From positions 4,098,001 to 4,162,000 of the forward strand of contig NZ_JALJXF010000001.1 in assembly GCF_024169925.1 (NCBI RefSeq): a stretch of 64,000 bases of DNA, written 5' to 3'. Below, in pieces: positions 1 through 7,082 of this stretch. Source of the stretch: Methylorubrum extorquens (GTDB lineage Bacteria > Pseudomonadota > Alphaproteobacteria > Rhizobiales > Beijerinckiaceae). The number at the start of each line of letters is the position of its first letter. Within the stretch, counting starts at the first letter, position 1. Below the pieces are notes generated by a model. It worked only from the letters and a program-made list of their open reading frames with translations. It did not search any database and was not told where the DNA came from. The position numbers and the translations under genes are program-made.

Positions 1-636
1 GTCGTAGGCCGCGAACGTCCCGTCCGGCCCGCGGGCGGCGACCACGGAGATTTCGCGCTCGAACGGCACGAACCCTTCGAGGATGCAGGGCGCACCCTTG
101 AAGTCGGCGAGGAGGGCGGCCGGGTCGTCGCCCTCGCGGATCATCCGCTGGCCCTTGCCGTCGTAGCCGAAGCGCCGGGTCTTCAGAACGGCGGGGCGGC
201 CGAGCGCCTCCAGGGCCCGCACGAGATCCTCGACCGTATCGACCGCCCGGTAGGGCGCGGTCGGGATGCCGAGACCCGTCACGAAGTCCTTCTCGGAGAG
301 ACGGTCCTGGGTCGTGAGCAAAGCCGTTGCGCTGGGGCGCAGGGTCGCGTGCTCGGCCAGCACCGCGGCGGTGGCGTGGGGGATGTTCTCGAACTCGTAG
401 GTGACCACGTCGCAGGCATCGGCGAAGGCGGCGAGCGCCGCCGCGTCGTCGTAGGGCGCCAGGGTGTGGGCATGGGCCACGTCGAAGGCCGGACTGTCGG
501 CGTCGGGGGCGTAGATGTGGACCTTGAGGCCGTAATGGGCCGCCGCGAGCGCGATCATGCGGCCGAGCTGGCCGCCGCCGACGATGCCGAGGGTGCCGCC
601 GGGCCGGATCTGCGGCGAGGAGGTGGGAGAGGCCAT
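1..636 (-). CDS. purK: 5-(carboxyamino)imidazole ribonucleotide synthase, PurK (C-terminus outside window)
   Basis: PurK converts AIR, bicarbonate and ATP to N5-CAIR in purine synthesis. About 212 residues are present; the rest lies beyond the left edge. The N-terminus (ATG at 636) carries the glycine-rich GIVGGGQLGRM motif of the pre-ATP-grasp Rossmann domain, then VVTYEFENIP and, near residue 150, the ATP-grasp segment LKTRRFGYDGKGQ. These are typical PurK signatures. It lies 17 bases downstream of purE on the same strand, so the two are almost certainly co-transcribed as purEK and carry out consecutive steps. No frameshift is seen in the visible part. Confidence 0.95.
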   Translation of the reverse strand, partial: MASPTSSPQIRPGGTLGIVGGGQLGRMIALAAAHYGLKVHIYAPDADSPAFDVAHAHTLAPYDDAAALAAFADACDVVTYEFENIPHATAAVLAEHATLRPSATALLTTQDRLSEKDFVTGLGIPTAPYRAVDTVEDLVRALEALGRPAVLKTRRFGYDGKGQRMIREGDDPAALLADFKGAPCILEGFVPFEREISVVAARGPDGTFAAYD

Positions 637-653
637 GGCGCTTCGTGTCGTTG

Positions 654-1166
654 TCAGGCTTGAGAGGAATCCGGCCGTTCGGCGACGGACTCGGTCTGGC
701 GGGCGCGCCACGCTTCGAGCCGTTCGGCGAGATCGGCATCGGTGAGCGCCAGCACGGCGGCGGCGAGCAGGGCGGCGTTGACGGCTCCGGCCCGGCCGAT
801 CGCCAGGGTGCCGACGGGAATGCCGGCGGGCATCTGCACGATGGAAAGCAGGCTGTCCTGCCCCGAGAGCGCCTTCGACTCGACCGGAACGCCGAAGACC
901 GGCAGCGAGGTCATCGCCGCCGTCATGCCCGGCAGATGCGCCGCGCCGCCCGCGCCCGCGATCACCACCTTGAAGCCGGCCTCCCGCGCGCCCTTGGCGA
1001 AAGCGACGAGCCGGTCCGGGGTGCGGTGGGCCGAGACGATGCGGGCATCGTAGGCGACGCCGAGCGCGTCCAGCGTCTCGGCGGCGTTGCGCATGGTCGC
1101 CCAGTCCGACTGGCTTCCCATGATGATCGCGACCGGGGGCGATCCCAGCATCGTCGTCTGGCCCAT
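654..1166 (-). CDS. purE: N5-carboxyaminoimidazole ribonucleotide mutase, PurE
   Basis: PurE moves the carboxyl group of N5-CAIR to C4 of the imidazole, the step after PurK. The protein of about 170 residues has the class I PurE motifs GSQSDW near the N-terminus, SAHRTP, and [11 protein letters not shown] followed by [20 protein letters not shown]. Two ATG codons fit the family N-terminus: 1166 (MGQTTMLGS) and 1151 ([10 protein letters not shown]). A longer reading from 1223 adds a basic stretch not expected in PurE. It is the first gene of the purEK pair; 274 bases of apparently non-coding sequence separate it from the next gene upstream. Confidence 0.95.
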   Translation of the reverse strand: MGQTTMLGSPPVAIIMGSQSDWATMRNAAETLDALGVAYDARIVSAHRTPDRLVAFAKGAREAGFKVVIAGAGGAAHLPGMTAAMTSLPVFGVPVESKALSGQDSLLSIVQMPAGIPVGTLAIGRAGAVNAALLAAAVLALTDADLAERLEAWRARQTESVAERPDSSQA

Positions 1167-1440
1167 TACGAGGAAGCGGGCCCGTCGGCCCGCGAGAACG
1201 CCGAATAACAGGGGGGCCCGCACCCCGGCAAGGCGAGACCGCGCAAACGCTTGAAATGCCGGCCGGCCACAGGGAGCAAGCTTCGCCCCTGCCGCGCCTT
1301 TGCAGTGGGGCGGAGATACCGGCGACGCCCTGTGAAAATCCCCCGATTCTCGCCGAACCGGGCGGAGCCGAAATCGACCGACCGCGTTGTGCAGGAAACG
1401 GCCATCAGCGGCCGGGCCCCTTACCTCAGCGAGCTCTCAA

Positions 1441-1617
1441 ATGTCCTCCGCGGACCAGACCACGCGCGCCCGCACTGCAACCCATATCGATATCCACGAC
1501 AGCACCACCCGGAAGCACTGGGCCGACCTGCTTCAGGTCTCCGACGAGCGCCTGCGCAAGGCGGTTCGCCTCGTCGGAACCCGGGTGTCGAGCGTCTCGG
1601 CCTACCTCGCCAAGTAA
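1441..1617 (+). CDS. small DUF3606-type protein
   Basis: A 58-residue protein. The segment from about residue 10 (HIDIHDSTTRKHWADLL, then VSDERLRKAVRLVG and VSAYLAK) matches the pattern of DUF3606 proteins: an Ile-Asp-rich start, a Trp, then a short helical repeat ending in an AYL.K tail. Function is unknown in the family. The ATG at 1441 fits this length best; upstream in-frame codons would add a low-complexity extension. No strong ribosome binding site is visible. It lies between divergent purE and convergent ydcH-like genes and is probably transcribed alone. Confidence 0.7.
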   Translation: MSSADQTTRARTATHIDIHDSTTRKHWADLLQVSDERLRKAVRLVGTRVSSVSAYLAK

Positions 1618-1686
1618 TTTAGTCATTTAGTCAGCAGATCGACGAAAACTTCGCCAGGAAGGCCCTGCCCTTCCTGGCGTTGCGCG

Positions 1687-1908
1687 TTACGCGATGATGT
1701 CCGGCGTGATCTGGTCTTCCAGATGCGTGATCCGGTCGCGCAAGACCAGCTTGCGCTTCTTGAGCCTCTGCAACTGAAGCTGATCGACGGCGACGCTGAC
1801 CTTCAAAGCCTCGATCGCCTCGTCGAGATCCCGGTGCTCTTCGCGCAACCGCGTCAGCTCGCCGGCCGGATCCGCGACCGCGTCGTTGGCAATCTCGTCC
1901 GCCATCAT
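1687..1908 (-). CDS. YdcH/DUF465 family small coiled-coil protein
   Basis: A 73-residue protein with the YdcH (DUF465) pattern: a helix with LREEHRDLDEAIEAL, a short turn, then the basic helix LQLQRLKKRKLVLRDRI. The family forms a small helical hairpin of unknown function. Two adjacent ATG codons (1908 and 1905) can start it; an in-frame extension to 2058 is unlikely because it is Ser/Gly-rich and outside the family. A second family member is encoded head-to-head 251 bases away (2160-2336), and the two share the L.RLKK(R)K..L.D.I core. Confidence 0.8.
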   Translation of the reverse strand: MMADEIANDAVADPAGELTRLREEHRDLDEAIEALKVSVAVDQLQLQRLKKRKLVLRDRITHLEDQITPDIIA

Positions 1909-2159
1909 CGCTCGAAACACACCACCGGCCTTGACCGGGCGCGACCATGCGCCAAGCTTCCCGCCGGAGCAAGGCGTGGAGCCCGGTTCTCCCGTCTCGT
2001 CGGAGCTTGAAACGGTCAAGGTCAGCCTGCCGTCCCACTCCGAAAGATTTGAAATCACCTTGTTAGCGGTGCATCCACTTTGCCGTCGAATGGCTTCGAC
2101 ACGCGCTCCATCCTGTGCCAGTCTACCGCGGTCGGAAACTGTGACAGGAGCGATCCCTC

Positions 2160-2336
2160 ATGTCCTTGCAGACGCATTTGAGCCAGCTCGCCGCCAAGCA
2201 CGAAGCCCTCGAGCGCGAGCTTCACCACGCGATGCAATCCCTTGCCAGCGACGATCTGCGCATCGCCGAACTCAAGCGTAAGAAACTGCACCTCAAGGAC
2301 GAAATCGAGCGCCTGCGCGGGGATACCCTCCACTAG
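2160..2336 (+). CDS. YdcH/DUF465 family small protein (second copy)
   Basis: A 58-residue protein starting MSLQTHLSQLAAKHEALERE. It has the canonical YdcH helical hairpin, with AELKRKKLHLKDEIERL as the second helix. The ATG at 2160 is preceded by a clear AGGAG ribosome binding site about ten bases upstream. It is close to the minimal form of the family, whereas the divergent neighbour (1687-1908) carries an acidic N-terminal extension. Function is unknown; it is probably a soluble cytoplasmic protein. Confidence 0.85.
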   Translation: MSLQTHLSQLAAKHEALERELHHAMQSLASDDLRIAELKRKKLHLKDEIERLRGDTLH

Positions 2337-2553
2337 CGACGCCCCGGCCGGCTTCGCACCGGGAGGCGCCGCCGGCTCCGACTCTTCTCCCACCTCGGAC
2401 ACAACCGTCACCGCCGCCTGGGCCACCAGCGCGGCGGTTCTGCTTTGCGGGGGTACACGTCTCTGAGACAGCGCCGTTGGGCGCGCTACGGCCAAAACCG
2501 CGCTATCATCGCCCTCGAACAGGCCGATCAACAGGCCGCGCGAGGAACCGCCG

Positions 2554-4485
2554 ATGTCCGCCGCCACGTCGTCCGCCCCCGAGGGCGCCTACGCCGCCGT
2601 CCACGCCGCCTCGCTCGCGGATCGGAACGGCTTCTGGTTGAAGGCTGCGGCGGCGATCGATTGGGACGTCGCCCCGACCCGCGCCTTCGATGCCGAGCAG
2701 GGCGTCTACGGCCGCTGGTTTCCGGATGCGCAGCTCAATGTCTGCCGCAACGCCGTCGATCGGCACGCGGAGGGAGGGCGCGCCGACCAGCCCGCGATCA
2801 TCCACGATTCGCCCGTCACCGGCACCAAGCGCCGCATCACTTACGGGGAGCTTCACGACGAGGTGGCGGTGCTCGCCGGCATCCTCGCCGACCTCGGCGT
2901 GACCAAGGGCGACCGGGTGGTGATCTACATGCCGATGGTGCCCGAAGCCCTGTTCGGGATGCTGGCCTGCGCCCGGATCGGGGCGATCCATTCGGTGGTG
3001 TTCGGCGGGTTTGCCGCCAACGAACTTGCCGCCCGCATCGAGGATGCGGCGCCCAAGGTGATCCTGGCCGCCTCCTGCGGCATCGAGCCGGCCCGCGTCG
3101 TCGCCTACAAGCCCCTGCTCGATGCGGCGATCGCCCGCTCGGCCCACAAGCCCGACGCCTGCCTGATCCTGCAGCGCCCGCAAGGCGAGGCGGGCCTCGT
3201 CGAGGGCCGCGACCGGGACTGGGCGGAGACCGTCGCGCGGGCGCGCGCGGCCGGGCGGCGGGCCGATCCGGTGCCGGTCGCGGCGACCGACCCGCTCTAT
3301 ATCCTCTACACCTCCGGCACGACCGGGCGCCCCAAGGGCGTGGTGCGCGACAGCGGCGGCTATTGCGTCGCGCTGGCGTGGTCGATGACGAATCTCTACG
3401 GCGTCGCGCCCGGCGAGGTCTATTTCTGCGCCTCCGACATCGGCTGGGTGGTGGGCCACTCCTACATCGTCTACGCGCCGCTGCTGCACGGTTGCACCAC
3501 GGTGCTCTACGAGGGCAAGCCGGTCGGCACGCCGGATGCCGGCGCCTTCTGGCGGGTCACCGCCGAGCACGGCGCCGCGACCTTGTTCACGGCCCCCACG
3601 GCCCTGCGCGCGATCAAGAAGGAAGACCCGCGGGCCGAACGGATCGCCGGCTACGATCTGTCCAAGTTCCGCGCCCTGTTCCTGGCCGGCGAACGGGCCG
3701 ACCCGGACTCGGTGGCCTGGGCCGAGCGGGCGCTGGACCGGCCGGTGATCGACCATTGGTGGCAGACCGAGACCGGCTGGGCGATCGCCGGCAACCCGGT
3801 CGGCATCGAGCGATTGCCGGTGAAGTACGGCTCCACCGCCAAGCCGATGCCGGGCTACGACCTCCACGTGCTGGACGAATCGGGCAAGCCGGTTCCCTCC
3901 GGCACGATGGGCACCATCGCCGTGAAGCTCCCGCTGCCGCCGGGCTGTCTACCGACCCTTTGGGGCTCGGACGAGCGCTTCCGCCAGAGCTACCTCTCCA
4001 CCTTCCCCGGCTTCTACGACACCTCGGATGCGGGCGTGGTGGATGAGGACGGCTACTTCACGGTGCTGGGCCGGACCGACGACATCATCAACGTCGCCGG
4101 CCACCGCCTCTCCACCGGCGGCATGGAGGCGGTGCTCGCCGCGCATCCGGATGTCGCCGAATGCGCAGTGATCGGCATCCGCGACGCGCTGAAAGGAGAG
4201 GCGCCCTGCGGCTTCGTGGTGCTCAAATCCGGCGTCGCCAAGGACGCCGAGACGGTCGAGCGCGAACTCGTCGCCCGGGTGCGCGAGGAGATCGGCCCCG
4301 TAGCCGCCTTCAAGCTGGCGCTCACCGTGGGACGCCTGCCGAAGACTCGCTCGGGCAAGATCCTGCGCGGCACGATGAAGCGCATCGCCGACGGCGAGGA
4401 TTACGCGATGCCGCCGACCATCGAGGACCCGGCCGCCCTGGAGGAGATCGGCGACAGCCTGAAGGCTCGTGGGATCGGCGGCTGA
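2554..4485 (+). CDS. prpE: propionyl-CoA synthetase (acetyl-CoA synthetase-like), PrpE
   Basis: AMP-forming acyl-CoA ligase of 643 residues that activates propionate (or another short acid) to its CoA thioester through an acyl-adenylate. Visible signatures are the N-terminal ACS cap (residues ~15-75), the ATP-binding loop YTSGTTGRPKG near residue 251, WWQTETGWAIAG, the hinge region GRTDDIINVAGHRLSTGGME, and the C-terminal Lys602 in TRSGKILRG. That Lys is needed for adenylation and is often controlled by acetylation in this family. Length and the DSGGYCVAL segment after the P-loop fit PrpE better than Acs. A GAGGA ribosome binding site precedes the ATG. No prpBCD genes are adjacent. Confidence 0.88.
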   Translation: MSAATSSAPEGAYAAVHAASLADRNGFWLKAAAAIDWDVAPTRAFDAEQGVYGRWFPDAQLNVCRNAVDRHAEGGRADQPAIIHDSPVTGTKRRITYGELHDEVAVLAGILADLGVTKGDRVVIYMPMVPEALFGMLACARIGAIHSVVFGGFAANELAARIEDAAPKVILAASCGIEPARVVAYKPLLDAAIARSAHKPDACLILQRPQGEAGLVEGRDRDWAETVARARAAGRRADPVPVAATDPLYILYTSGTTGRPKGVVRDSGGYCVALAWSMTNLYGVAPGEVYFCASDIGWVVGHSYIVYAPLLHGCTTVLYEGKPVGTPDAGAFWRVTAEHGAATLFTAPTALRAIKKEDPRAERIAGYDLSKFRALFLAGERADPDSVAWAERALDRPVIDHWWQTETGWAIAGNPVGIERLPVKYGSTAKPMPGYDLHVLDESGKPVPSGTMGTIAVKLPLPPGCLPTLWGSDERFRQSYLSTFPGFYDTSDAGVVDEDGYFTVLGRTDDIINVAGHRLSTGGMEAVLAAHPDVAECAVIGIRDALKGEAPCGFVVLKSGVAKDAETVERELVARVREEIGPVAAFKLALTVGRLPKTRSGKILRGTMKRIADGEDYAMPPTIEDPAALEEIGDSLKARGIGG

Positions 4486-4499
4486 AGAAACCCAGGTTT

Positions 4500-4574
4500 C
4501 GAAAGGACAAGTCCTTTCGCGGGTCCAGGGCAGAGCCCTGGTGAAAGGGGATCAGGGCGCCGCCCCGATCCCCC
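4500..4574. repeat. triple-hairpin intergenic palindrome cluster
   Basis: Three inverted repeats follow prpE with almost no spacing: 4500-4519 (9-bp arms, two-base centre), 4525-4541 (7-bp arms around AGA) and 4547-4573 (outer arms GGGGATC/GATCCCC plus a GC-rich inner stem). The block lies between convergent prpE and the ceramidase-like gene and could end transcription from both sides or act as a REP-like element. There is no long T-run, so a classical intrinsic terminator is uncertain. Confidence 0.6.
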
Positions 4575-4613
4575 GGCAAAGGAATGATCCCTTGCGATCC
4601 CGGAACTTGAGCC

Positions 4614-5273
4614 TCAGTCTCTGAACCGGGTCGCCGCGATCAGCAGGCGGTAGAGCACCACCGCGTTGAGCGCGTGCCAGAGGAAATGCGTGCCGAGCGG
4701 CAGGCGCGCGCAGACGCCGACATCGACCGTGCGGAAGGTCAGCGACACGAGGAAGATCCCGGCGGTCACGAGCACCGAGCGGGCGGTGCCGGGTGCCCGC
4801 TTCAGGAGGGCGAGGCCGACGCCGAGGAGTGCCAGGATCGCCGGGGCGTAATCGACCGAGCCGTTGGTCAGGTCCGAGACCGGGCGCCCGGTCAACGCAT
4901 CGAGGGCCGGCGTCAGGCCGAAGCCGAGGGCGGCAAACGCCAGCGTGAGGGCGGTCGCCGCCACCGGCCGGAGGCCGAAGAAGCGGGCCATGGCCAGCGC
5001 GAAGTAGCCGTAGATGAAGACGGCGATCGGGATCACGTCGGCCAGCATCGACCAGCGGTTGGCCAGGGTGTGGAACAGGAACGAGCCGATCCCCACCACG
5101 AAGGTCACGGCGGCCAGCGCCAGAACCGGCCCGTCGCCGCGGGCGCGCCGCGCCGCGAGCCAGGCCGCGATCAGGAAGGCCGCGTTCGTCAGGGCATTGA
5201 CCGGCTCGGCCCAGAAGCCGGTATCGCCGCGCTCGCAATAAGCCCGCACCGGCTCGAACCACGACGCATCCAT
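4614..5273 (-). CDS. ceramidase-family (aPHC/CREST fold) membrane protein
   Basis: Integral membrane protein of 219 residues with about seven hydrophobic segments. It carries the residues expected for the alkaline ceramidase/CREST metal-hydrolase fold: Ser and His in VGIGSFLFHT, an Asp in SMLADVIPI on the next helix, and two His in GTHFLWHALN near the C-terminus. Characterised relatives hydrolyse ceramides; many bacterial members have unknown substrates. The ATG at 5273 (MDASWFEPVRAYCERGD) matches the family start, including the FWAEPVNALTN segment. It is divergent from xthA, sharing an 85-base region. The fold assignment is good; ceramide as substrate is not shown. Confidence 0.75.
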   Translation of the reverse strand: MDASWFEPVRAYCERGDTGFWAEPVNALTNAAFLIAAWLAARRARGDGPVLALAAVTFVVGIGSFLFHTLANRWSMLADVIPIAVFIYGYFALAMARFFGLRPVAATALTLAFAALGFGLTPALDALTGRPVSDLTNGSVDYAPAILALLGVGLALLKRAPGTARSVLVTAGIFLVSLTFRTVDVGVCARLPLGTHFLWHALNAVVLYRLLIAATRFRD

Positions 5274-5358
5274 GGAGTCTCTCCTCGCGATCGCCTTGCC
5301 AGGGCCGCGCGAAGGCCCGATGACGGGAGCCCCTCCGGCCGAGCCTCCTCCGAGCCCC

Positions 5359-6153
5359 ATGCGGATCACCACCTGGAACGTCAATTCGATCAAGCAGCGG
5401 GTCGGCCACCTGCTGGGCTTCCTCGACGAGGCCAAGCCCGACGTGGTCTGCCTGCAAGAGCTGAAATGCCAGGACGCGTCCTTCCCCCGCGAGGAGATCG
5501 AGGCGGCGGGCTACGCGGTCGAGACACTGGGGCAGAAGGCCTATAACGGCGTCGCCCTCTTGGTGCGCGCCCCGCTGCAACACACTCAGTTGCTGCGCGG
5601 CCTGCCGGGCGACGCCGAGGACGAGCAGGCCCGCTATATCGAGGCGCTGGTACACGGCGAGGGCGTGGCGCCGGTGCGTGTCGCCTCGATCTACCTGCCG
5701 AACGGCAACCCGGCGCCGGGGCCGAAATACAGCTACAAGCTCGCCTTCATGGCCCGCCTGCGGGCGCATGCCCGCGCCCTGATGACGACGGAGGAGGCGC
5801 TGGTGCTGGCGGGCGACTTCAACGTCATCCCCGAGCCCGAGGACGCCGCCGACCCCACCGCCTGGACGCAGGACGCGCTGTTCCTGCCCGAGACCCGCCG
5901 CGCCTTCCGCGCGCTCCTGGCGGAAGGTTTTACGGATGGCCTGAGAGCCTGCGAGCCGAGCGCCGGCCTCTACACCTTCTGGGACTATCAGGCCGGCTGC
6001 TGGCCGCGGAACCAGGGCATCCGCATCGACCACCTGCTGCTCTCGCCGCAAGCCGCCGACCGCCTCGTCTCGGCCTCGGTGCAGCGCCACCTGCGCGGGC
6101 TGGAGAAGCCGTCGGACCACGTGCCGGTGACGGTGGAACTGAGGGACGACTGA
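5359..6153 (+). CDS. xthA: exodeoxyribonuclease III / AP endonuclease
   Basis: A 264-residue enzyme of the endonuclease-exonuclease-phosphatase fold that nicks DNA at abasic sites and removes 3'-blocking groups. Signatures are TTWNVNSIKQR at the N-terminus, VCLQELKCQD with the metal-binding Glu, YLPNGNP, the catalytic LAGDFNVIP, and near the C-terminus GIRIDHLLLS and KPSDHVPV with the catalytic Asp-His. The ATG at 5359 starts exactly at the conserved MRITTWNVN. An upstream ATG at 5320 would add a Pro-rich 13-residue tail. It faces exoR tail-to-tail across a hairpin. Confidence 0.93.
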   Translation: MRITTWNVNSIKQRVGHLLGFLDEAKPDVVCLQELKCQDASFPREEIEAAGYAVETLGQKAYNGVALLVRAPLQHTQLLRGLPGDAEDEQARYIEALVHGEGVAPVRVASIYLPNGNPAPGPKYSYKLAFMARLRAHARALMTTEEALVLAGDFNVIPEPEDAADPTAWTQDALFLPETRRAFRALLAEGFTDGLRACEPSAGLYTFWDYQAGCWPRNQGIRIDHLLLSPQAADRLVSASVQRHLRGLEKPSDHVPVTVELRDD

Positions 6154-6164
6154 GGCCGCCGTAA

Positions 6165-6188
6165 GCCCTCCCGCAGAAGAGGGAGGGT
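6165..6188. terminator. hairpin between convergent xthA and exoR-like gene
   Basis: A 7-bp GC stem, CCCTCCC (6166-6172) pairing with GGGAGGG (6181-6187) around an eight-base loop, in the 41-base gap between two convergent stops. It may serve both directions. There is only a two-T tail, so terminator strength is uncertain. Confidence 0.5.
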
Positions 6189-6194
6189 TAGCGG

Positions 6195-7082
6195 TTACCG
6201 CCGCCGCCGGGTCGAGCCCGTCGACAGCGACTGCGCCTGGGTCATCGCATCCGCCCGGTCGGCCTCGCTCGCCGAGGTCCAGGCCTTGTCGTAGAGATTG
6301 ACGATCCAGGTGTCCGCCGCGCCCTGCGCCCCGCCGCGGGCGATGGCGAGCCAGGTCAGGCCCTTCACGGGCTGGCGCTGCACACCGGTGCCGTTGACGA
6401 GCATGTCGCCGAGCAGCGCCTGGGCCGGGCGGTGGCCCTTCTCGGCGGCGAGGTTGAACCAGCGCGCGGCCTTGCGCGGATCCTGCTCGACGCCGGTGCC
6501 GTCGAGATAGAGCCGGGCGAGGTTGTACTGCGCGTTGGGGTCGCCGAAATACGACGCCGCGTAGTTGAACATGTCGTAGGCGCGCTCGGCGCTCGGGCGC
6601 ACGTAGGTGCCCTTGATTCCCTCCAGGAAGTAGGTGCCGAGCGCGTTGAAGGCGCTCGCCACCACGCCCGAATTCGGGGTGTCGGGCGAATCGTCGGTGT
6701 TGTCGTCGGCGATGCGCGAGAAATACTCGAACGCCTTGAGGTCGTCGTGGGGCACGCCGTCACCGTCCGCATACATGCGGCCGAGCTTCCACAAAGCCAG
6801 GGTCTGGCCTTGATCGGCGGCGTATTCCAGCGCCCGCACGGCGCCCTGCTTGTCGCCCGCGTTGTAGTCGCGCACGCCTGATCTCAAGGCATCGCGACCC
6901 GAGCGAAAACCCTTCTCGGGCACCGGAGTGCGGGCGGTCGCGTCGAGCGCGGTGCCGGGATCGACGGCGGCGAGCGTCAGCGCGAAGCCGAGGAAGCCGG
7001 CGAGCAGACCCGCGCGGAGCCGACCTAGATCGACCCCGGCCGGCCGCGTGGGCCGGAGAGGGACGGTTCTAGATATCGGCAT
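6195..7082 (-). CDS. exoR: ExoR-like exported Sel1-repeat regulator
   Basis: A 295-residue protein with an N-terminal hydrophobic export signal (about residues 25-46) followed by Sel1/TPR repeats (ALWKLGRMYADGDGV, AFNALGTYFLEG, AQYNLARLYLDGTGV, AQALLGDMLVNGTGV). The segments IADDNTDDSPDTPNSGVV and RAYDMFNYAASYFGDPNAQ closely follow the pattern of rhizobial ExoR, the periplasmic inhibitor of the ExoS/ChvI (ChvGI) two-component system that controls exopolysaccharide and motility. The gene starts inside the last 14 bases of ilvD, so its translation is coupled to ilvD. An EPS locus lies in this window from 58 kb. ExoR assignment is by remembered sequence pattern; function is inferred. Confidence 0.65.
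   Translation of the reverse strand: MPISRTVPLRPTRPAGVDLGRLRAGLLAGFLGFALTLAAVDPGTALDATARTPVPEKGFRSGRDALRSGVRDYNAGDKQGAVRALEYAADQGQTLALWKLGRMYADGDGVPHDDLKAFEYFSRIADDNTDDSPDTPNSGVVASAFNALGTYFLEGIKGTYVRPSAERAYDMFNYAASYFGDPNAQYNLARLYLDGTGVEQDPRKAARWFNLAAEKGHRPAQALLGDMLVNGTGVQRQPVKGLTWLAIARGGAQGAADTWIVNLYDKAWTSASEADRADAMTQAQSLSTGSTRRRR

Noticed and set aside
2445..4046. Alternative-frame 533-codon open frame across prpE
   Set aside because: Arg-rich frame-shifted reading of the PrpE gene; all motifs are in the frame starting at 2554.
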